This document shows, in pieces, positions 7,333-11,286 of a DNA stretch of 11,286 nucleotides. The notes under the pieces were generated by a model. That model was not told the DNA's origin and ran no database searches. It saw only the letters and a list, made by a program, of their open reading frames with translations. The DNA is from Geosiphon pyriformis (Eukaryota; Glomeromycota; Glomeromycetes; Archaeosporales; Geosiphonaceae): contig JAAOMT010000236.1 in NCBI GenBank assembly GCA_016748015.1, positions 1 to 11,286 of the forward strand, read 5' to 3'. How positions within the stretch are numbered: position 1 is the first letter of the stretch; every line of letters starts with the position of its first letter. The position numbers and the translations under genes are program-made.

Positions 7333-7636
7333 ATAATAAGAAAATAAAAAGAAAATAAAAGAAATATAAAAGAAATAGAATTCTGTCAAGGGAAACGTTT
7401 TTGATCCAGATCTGGAGTTACTAACAGTTTATTGAAATTGGTAGCTAATCAATTTCAGAACGTTAGTTGGATTTTGAGGATTTTTCAAGTGCAATAATTA
7501 AAGAATTTGGTTTTTCGAATTTGTTTGATATTTATTTTTCTTTTGTGTATGTAGGAATGATTCTAAGTGATAAATCTAAAGTAAGATACATTTTCTCAAA
7601 GAGAGAAGCTCTTCTTTTATACAACTTGTTGTAACA

Positions 7637-8045
7637 CTATTCTATGAACTTGAACTTTGCTCTTTTCTACAATTTTGTTGAACTAAAGATACATTTTAGT
7701 GAACTACAAGTTATTTCTGCGAACTATTAGATATTTTGGTGAACTATCAATTATTTCGGCAAATTTTTTCAAATTTTGGTGAACTTTTTGAATGTTACAT
7801 AGTTCGGAGTATTACATAATTGATCATCACAATTAGGTTACATTTGTGTTATGTACAAATTGGATTATTAATTAAATAATAATTTTGGATATTTTGCTAA
7901 TATACTAAGTGATAATTTGAAACAATAATATATGTTAATTAATGATAGGAATTATAAAGATAATTTCATGCTAAATAATATCTCTAATTTCATCTGATAA
8001 CAATGCCCCTAATGTTACAAATAGCAATTTTTCAAATAAAATCAT
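7637..8045. other. Gene-free AT-rich spacer
   Basis: No open frame or recognisable coding remnant is seen in about 410 bases. It contains a 20-bp tandem repeat array (7680-7800), then strongly A+T-rich sequence to about 7980. No poly-T run lies next to the LINE fragment at 8046, so a normal LINE 3' tail is not visible here. If the candidate LTR edge at 7636 is wrong, part of this spacer could belong to the LTR. Confidence 0.7.
7680..7800. repeat. Degenerate 20-bp tandem repeat, about six units
   Basis: Units begin GAACTA or a variant at 7680, 7701, 7721, 7741, 7761 (degenerate AAATTT) and 7781. Even-numbered units end in TTATTTC-T/G-GC, odd ones in TTTTGGT or TTTTAGT, so the array has a 40-bp higher-order period. 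Units at 7701 and 7741 match at 16 of 20 positions. Two more GAACT words occur just upstream (7646, 7652). Confidence 0.75.
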
Positions 8046-9820
8046 TCATTGGAATGGAGGTTGTGGAAGCATACTACCAGCCAAAACCAAACCATTAAAA
8101 TAAGCAGACAAACTCAGCACCAAAGCAGCAAGGCCTTCCAACATATTTTCTAACTTGGCAACATAGAGAGACACAAATGAGTCTCTTACTGAAGCAGTAG
8201 CAGTCCTATCACTAGTGGTCTCACTCAAACCCATTCCCATCACTATATCTTTCCCTTGATTCTGCGATGGGAAAGTCACTGGCAACTGACATCCAGGGCT
8301 AGACTGGAGAACTGCCAGCACAAGTGAATCCAACCTCTTAGCCAACTCATTAATTTGTCTCACAAGGCTGATGAGACTGCTTTCAATATTTGTCAAATAC
8401 ATATCCAAATTCTTCGCAACAGAAGGAAGAGGTTTTCTAACTTTGTCAGAACCGAGAAGTGAACCAGCACTATGAGGATTGTGTACAGAAGAAACACCAA
8501 CTACTGACATCCAAGTCTTACCACTGAAGACCAATGGATGAGAAATGGGCATGGATTTCTTTGCATAGATAGTCACCAATTTGACCTGATCCTGACCAAA
8601 AAGAGGAGTCTTTCTGCCCTTCAGAGTTGAACCAACCTTAACCAAAACACAATTGAGAGATATATGACCAGGAATCCTGCAGACCGAGCACAGCACCAAA
8701 GAGAGGTGAGACCAACAGAGACCAATTTTTTTTATAACTGGGATTGCAGCCATTGCATTAACTAGATCAGATTCAGACCCAAAGCAAACAGTGGCACAGT
8801 GGGCACGAGTGTAGCTTACAGGATTATGATCAATAATACATGTTTTTCCACCAACTGAACCAACGAAATCCCAAAGATCATGAGCATTAGTTCCCACAGA
8901 AAGAGTATAGAGCAGCACCTTAAATTCATCCCTGAAATTCTATGTCTGTTTGTCAACATCAGCCCTGGTCATACATACTGCATCCTTTCCAATGAAGATA
9001 GACCATTTGGATGCCAAAAGATCAGCCTGATTTTGATCTTCCAATTCAATAATTGCTTTTTGCCACAGACCCACCAGCTGTATCTTGATTGACTTAATCA
9101 ATCCAAACTCGGAAATGGCAGCACGCACAGCCTCCATAGAAGTTCTCATAGAAATTTTTTTTATCACAATTGTCCGATTTGTATGATTGTTGTTTGGGTG
9201 CTTTAGATCGGTGTTTATTACAATATTACGATCATTTGCCAATTTCTCAGCAGTCATCATTGCTTTTTCTGAAGTGAAAGTAGCCCATATAATTTCACCA
9301 AATTTTGAGGAGGTGGAGGCCCCCCCAAAACCATTCACACCAGAAAATAATTTTCTGACAAAACTTAATTTCTCTTGAGAAGACTTCTCAGTGATGACCA
9401 CAAAATCAATATTTAAAGCAAAGGACTTGCGAACAGACACTTAAATGGATAGTTTGATATGAAGAGGGGGCAGGAGAAGGAAGGAATCATTCAAAACATC
9501 ATTACCTGCATTGACAGTATTATAATCAATCACATCCAGTGGCTTTTTCAATACTTTTTTGGTCTTTATATGCAAACTTTTTGGTGTTTGATCAGGATCT
9601 CCTTCTGTAAAAGTACCACTCTCACCATAGTCAACACTAGTTTTTTCAATCAAGCACTTTTTTTCAATGTCAATACTCTCTTCCAATACATCTCCCTTCC
9701 TTTTCTTCCTCGATACAACAGCTTTAAAACCACCATTAGAACCAGTACTTTTAAGAGTCTTCTTTATAACAGCAATAACAGGGCCAACAATAGTCTCGTA
9801 ATTGAAAAATGATTTTGATT
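8046..9820 (-). pseudogene. LINE (non-LTR retrotransposon) ORF1-type protein, fragment
   Basis: One frame runs from about 9818 to a TGA at 8046 with only two internal stops, TAA 9441 and TAG 8940, probably from CAA and TGG. Such proteins bind LINE RNA in ribonucleoprotein particles. Features in order: a basic segment (SRKKRKG), RRM-like folds (one clear at about 8961-9176, TIVIKKI to WQKAIIELED, with likely ones before it and at about 8720-8910), an exact CCHC knuckle at 8649-8690 (CSVCRIPGHISLNC), and two coiled-coil-like helices (about 8300-8400 and 8060-8150). I associate this style with Glomeromycotina genomes. The extreme N-terminus is missing at the junction with the eroded integrase, which fits 5' truncation at insertion. 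No endonuclease or RT follows the stop. It is less damaged than the gypsy element. Confidence 0.8.
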
Positions 9821-9822
9821 TA

Positions 9823-10860
9823 TCATATTGAATGGTAAAAAACTTCTTTTAAAAAAACTTTTGACTTTTTATTGGGAATTTTGAATGAAGGAGAAAAAGA
9901 AGTTGTTTTACTATAGACAAGTTCAAATGGTGTTGCTTGTATAATATTTTGCTTCATTGTCTGATAAGCAAATAATATTGATAATATAAATAAGTCCCAT
10001 TTATTCTGGTTTTTTTGGCTAATTTTGGCTATTGCTTTACACAATATTTTGTTGAATTTTTTAAATAAGCCATTGGTTTATGGATAATATAATAAAAATA
10101 ATGGTCTTTTGATTCCAAATCTTTGACTTAATTCTGTAAATAGTCTGTTTACAAAGTGGGGTTTTTTAATTTGATGATAATTTTTTTAGACATTTATGTC
10201 AACAAATTAAATCTTGGTGTATGAATTTGGTAATAGATTCTGCATTTGCTCTTTGAATTGTTTTAGTTTCTGGGTATTTTGTAAAATAGTTTATGACTAC
10301 TGCTATATAATGATTGTTTTTACTGATTATTATTAATAGTCTAACTAAGTTAATTCTAATTCAATCAAATAGTTGTTCTATTTTAATTGGTCTTAATGAT
10401 TTATTGAATTTTGTTCTTTTTTTTTTCTAATAAACATAACAATTTTAAACATATTAGATAATATTTGAATATATTCATAGCCAATAATATTTTTTTTTGG
10501 TTCTTTCTATAGTTGTTTCTTTATAAAAATGTTCTACTGTTGAATCTGTATGCATATTAAACAATATTGTTTCTTTTTTTGTTCTATAATTACTTTAAGT
10601 GATTGATTTAGATCTTTTCTGTTTTTTCGATATAATATATCTTAATAAATAATAAAATATTTTGATTGTTGTTTTATGTGGTTTTGTTTTTTTTGAGATA
10701 ATTTTTTATTAAATTGTTGAGTATTGATATAATATTAGAGTTGTTAATATTTTTGTGTATTTATTTTTTGTTATATTTTTGGGTTTGAAATATTTTTAGA
10801 TTTGTTTTATTTGCAATAAACCATCAGTATTTTCATTTTTTTTTCCTTTTTATAATATAC
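9823..10860 (-). pseudogene. Eroded integrase of a second, related gypsy element
   Basis: Read from 10860 down, pieces align with the first element in order: an RNase H-integrase tether with NTDGLLQIKQI (about 10790-10830), the zinc-domain start around MHTDSTVEHF (about 10520-10555), core with HYIAVVINYFTKYPETK (about 10260-10320), the region FVNRLFTELSQRFGIKRPL (about 10100-10155), and LFAYQTMKQN and TPFELVYSK (about 9900-9990). It keeps the middle of the core that the first element has lost. Stops and frame breaks are common, the zinc-domain cysteines are gone, and base composition is much more A+T-rich than the first element. The sequence stops short of the integrase C-terminus at about 9823, where the LINE fragment begins. 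Confidence 0.8.
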
Positions 10861-10903
10861 AATATAATTAAATAGTAATAGTTTTATTTTTCATTTTACA
10901 TGA

Positions 10904-11286
10904 TATTACTGGAGGTTTTTGGTCTCTTTTCTTGAATGTTATTAATGCTTATTGGTTGTGAATTTACGTTTTCTGGAAGTAGTTGGATCTCTGATAACTG
11001 AATTTATCTTTAAATTATCTTTTATAATTTAAACTGCTGGGCTTATAAGTAGAATAGTCAATTTCGTGCCAGTTACTTTGTGTAGTTACATTGTAGTAAA
11101 CATCAACTTTTTTCCAGAAATTGTTTGTCTAGAAGCTCACTAAAATATGTAGTTACTTTGCTGTAAAAGTCAACTTTTTTACAGGAATTTTGTCTGTAAA
11201 CTATTTTAATAATTATAATAAGAAAAGTAAAAAAAAAAAAAACAAAATGTAAAAGAAATAGAATTTTGTCAAGAAAAACGTTTTCT
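10904..11286 (-). repeat. Second, diverged LTR copy, cut by the window end
   Basis: Matches 7023 onward in the same orientation for about 380 bases, with mostly transition differences. Its left terminus reads TATTAC where the first copy has TGTTAC. Sequence to the left has no primer-binding-site-like TGG and no gag, but passes within about 60-100 bases into the integrase tether. It contains the same 67-bp duplication and stem-loop, and an A14 run at 11229-11242. It could be the 5' LTR of an internally deleted second element or a solo LTR that landed beside the integrase remnant. Confidence 0.85.

Larger units (their letters stand above)
57..7636 (-). mobile_element. Ty3/gypsy LTR retrotransposon carrying a dUTPase, decayed, 3' LTR outside window
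   Basis: The domain order on the minus strand is LTR, gag with CCHC knuckle, retropepsin, Cys-rich segment, dUTPase, RT, RNase H, integrase. RT-RNase H before integrase is the Ty3/gypsy (Metaviridae) order. The Gag-Pol frame from 7022 to about 846 is a single frame with no net shift, interrupted by 27 stops: 16 TGA, 7 TAA and 4 TAG. A further two TGA and one TAA (367, 505, 721) lie beyond a frame-changing deletion near 845. No frameshift separates gag from pol, so the ancestor probably made one Gag-Pol protein. No chromodomain is visible after the GPF motif of integrase. The copy is non-autonomous: the protease active site is lost and the integrase core is deleted. The left boundary and target-site duplication cannot be seen. 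Confidence 0.93.
7024..7636 (-). repeat. 5' LTR of the gypsy element (candidate 613-bp boundaries)
   Basis: About 380 bases from 7022 onward recur in the same orientation at 10902-11286, at roughly 85% identity by eye, and gag starts directly next to the left edge. The left edge reads TGTTAC (7024-7029), and the exact inverse GTAACA occurs at 7631-7636, giving TG...CA ends with a 6-bp terminal inverted repeat. The right edge is a candidate only, because the second copy runs off the window before reaching it. Inside, an A+T-rich stretch (about 7324-7380), with TATA-like words on the minus strand, is largely shared by both copies and could include the promoter. The bases just outside the right edge, CTATT, would be the target-site duplication if the boundary is right. 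Confidence 0.75.

Noticed and set aside
7680-7800. CRISPR-like array
   Set aside because: The 20-bp units are contiguous and degenerate with no unique spacers, and the DNA is eukaryotic.
9441-9812. Plus-strand open frame of 117 codons and a separate small minus-strand gene at 9441-9686
   Set aside because: The minus-strand part is the N-terminal piece of the LINE ORF1 frame, separated only by a TAA at 9441. The plus-strand frame is its shadow.

Overview
The window is A+T-rich eukaryotic DNA made entirely of decayed retrotransposons, all read from the minus strand. I see no host gene, tRNA, rRNA or CRISPR array. The organism is probably an early-diverging fungus, most likely an arbuscular mycorrhizal one (Glomeromycotina). 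This rests on the style of the two element families, a Ty3/gypsy element with a dUTPase and a LINE ORF1 with RRM-like folds plus a CCHC knuckle. It is recognition from general knowledge, not a database match.

Layout, left to right. 1-56 is almost pure poly-T. 57 to about 7636 is one Ty3/gypsy element, read right to left: 5' LTR (7024-7636), a candidate primer-binding site, gag with a CCHC knuckle, a P/Q/Y-rich linker, retropepsin, an unrecognised Cys-rich segment, dUTPase, a linker, reverse transcriptase, RNase H and integrase, ending at a stop at 103. Its 3' LTR would lie left of the window. 7637-8045 is gene-free AT-rich DNA with a degenerate 20-bp tandem repeat. 8046 to about 9820 is a LINE ORF1 pseudogene lacking its extreme 5' end and all of the endonuclease/RT part. 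9823 to about 10860 is a more eroded integrase from a second, related gypsy element. 10904-11286 is a diverged copy of the LTR, cut by the window end.

The large element keeps one reading frame for about 6.2 kb, from gag into integrase, with no net frameshift, yet holds 27 in-frame stops; three more follow an internal integrase deletion. The stops and the changes at conserved residues are mostly explained by C-to-T or G-to-A transitions. This points to methylcytosine deamination or a RIP-like process rather than ordinary decay with indels. The protease active site is destroyed and integrase has lost its middle, so the copy cannot be autonomous. The dUTPase segment is fully open but altered in two motifs.

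The most unusual content is the dUTPase with its Cys-rich upstream segment, inserted between protease and RT, and the LTR architecture: a 66-bp internal duplication and a stem-loop with one compensatory base-pair change between the two LTR copies.
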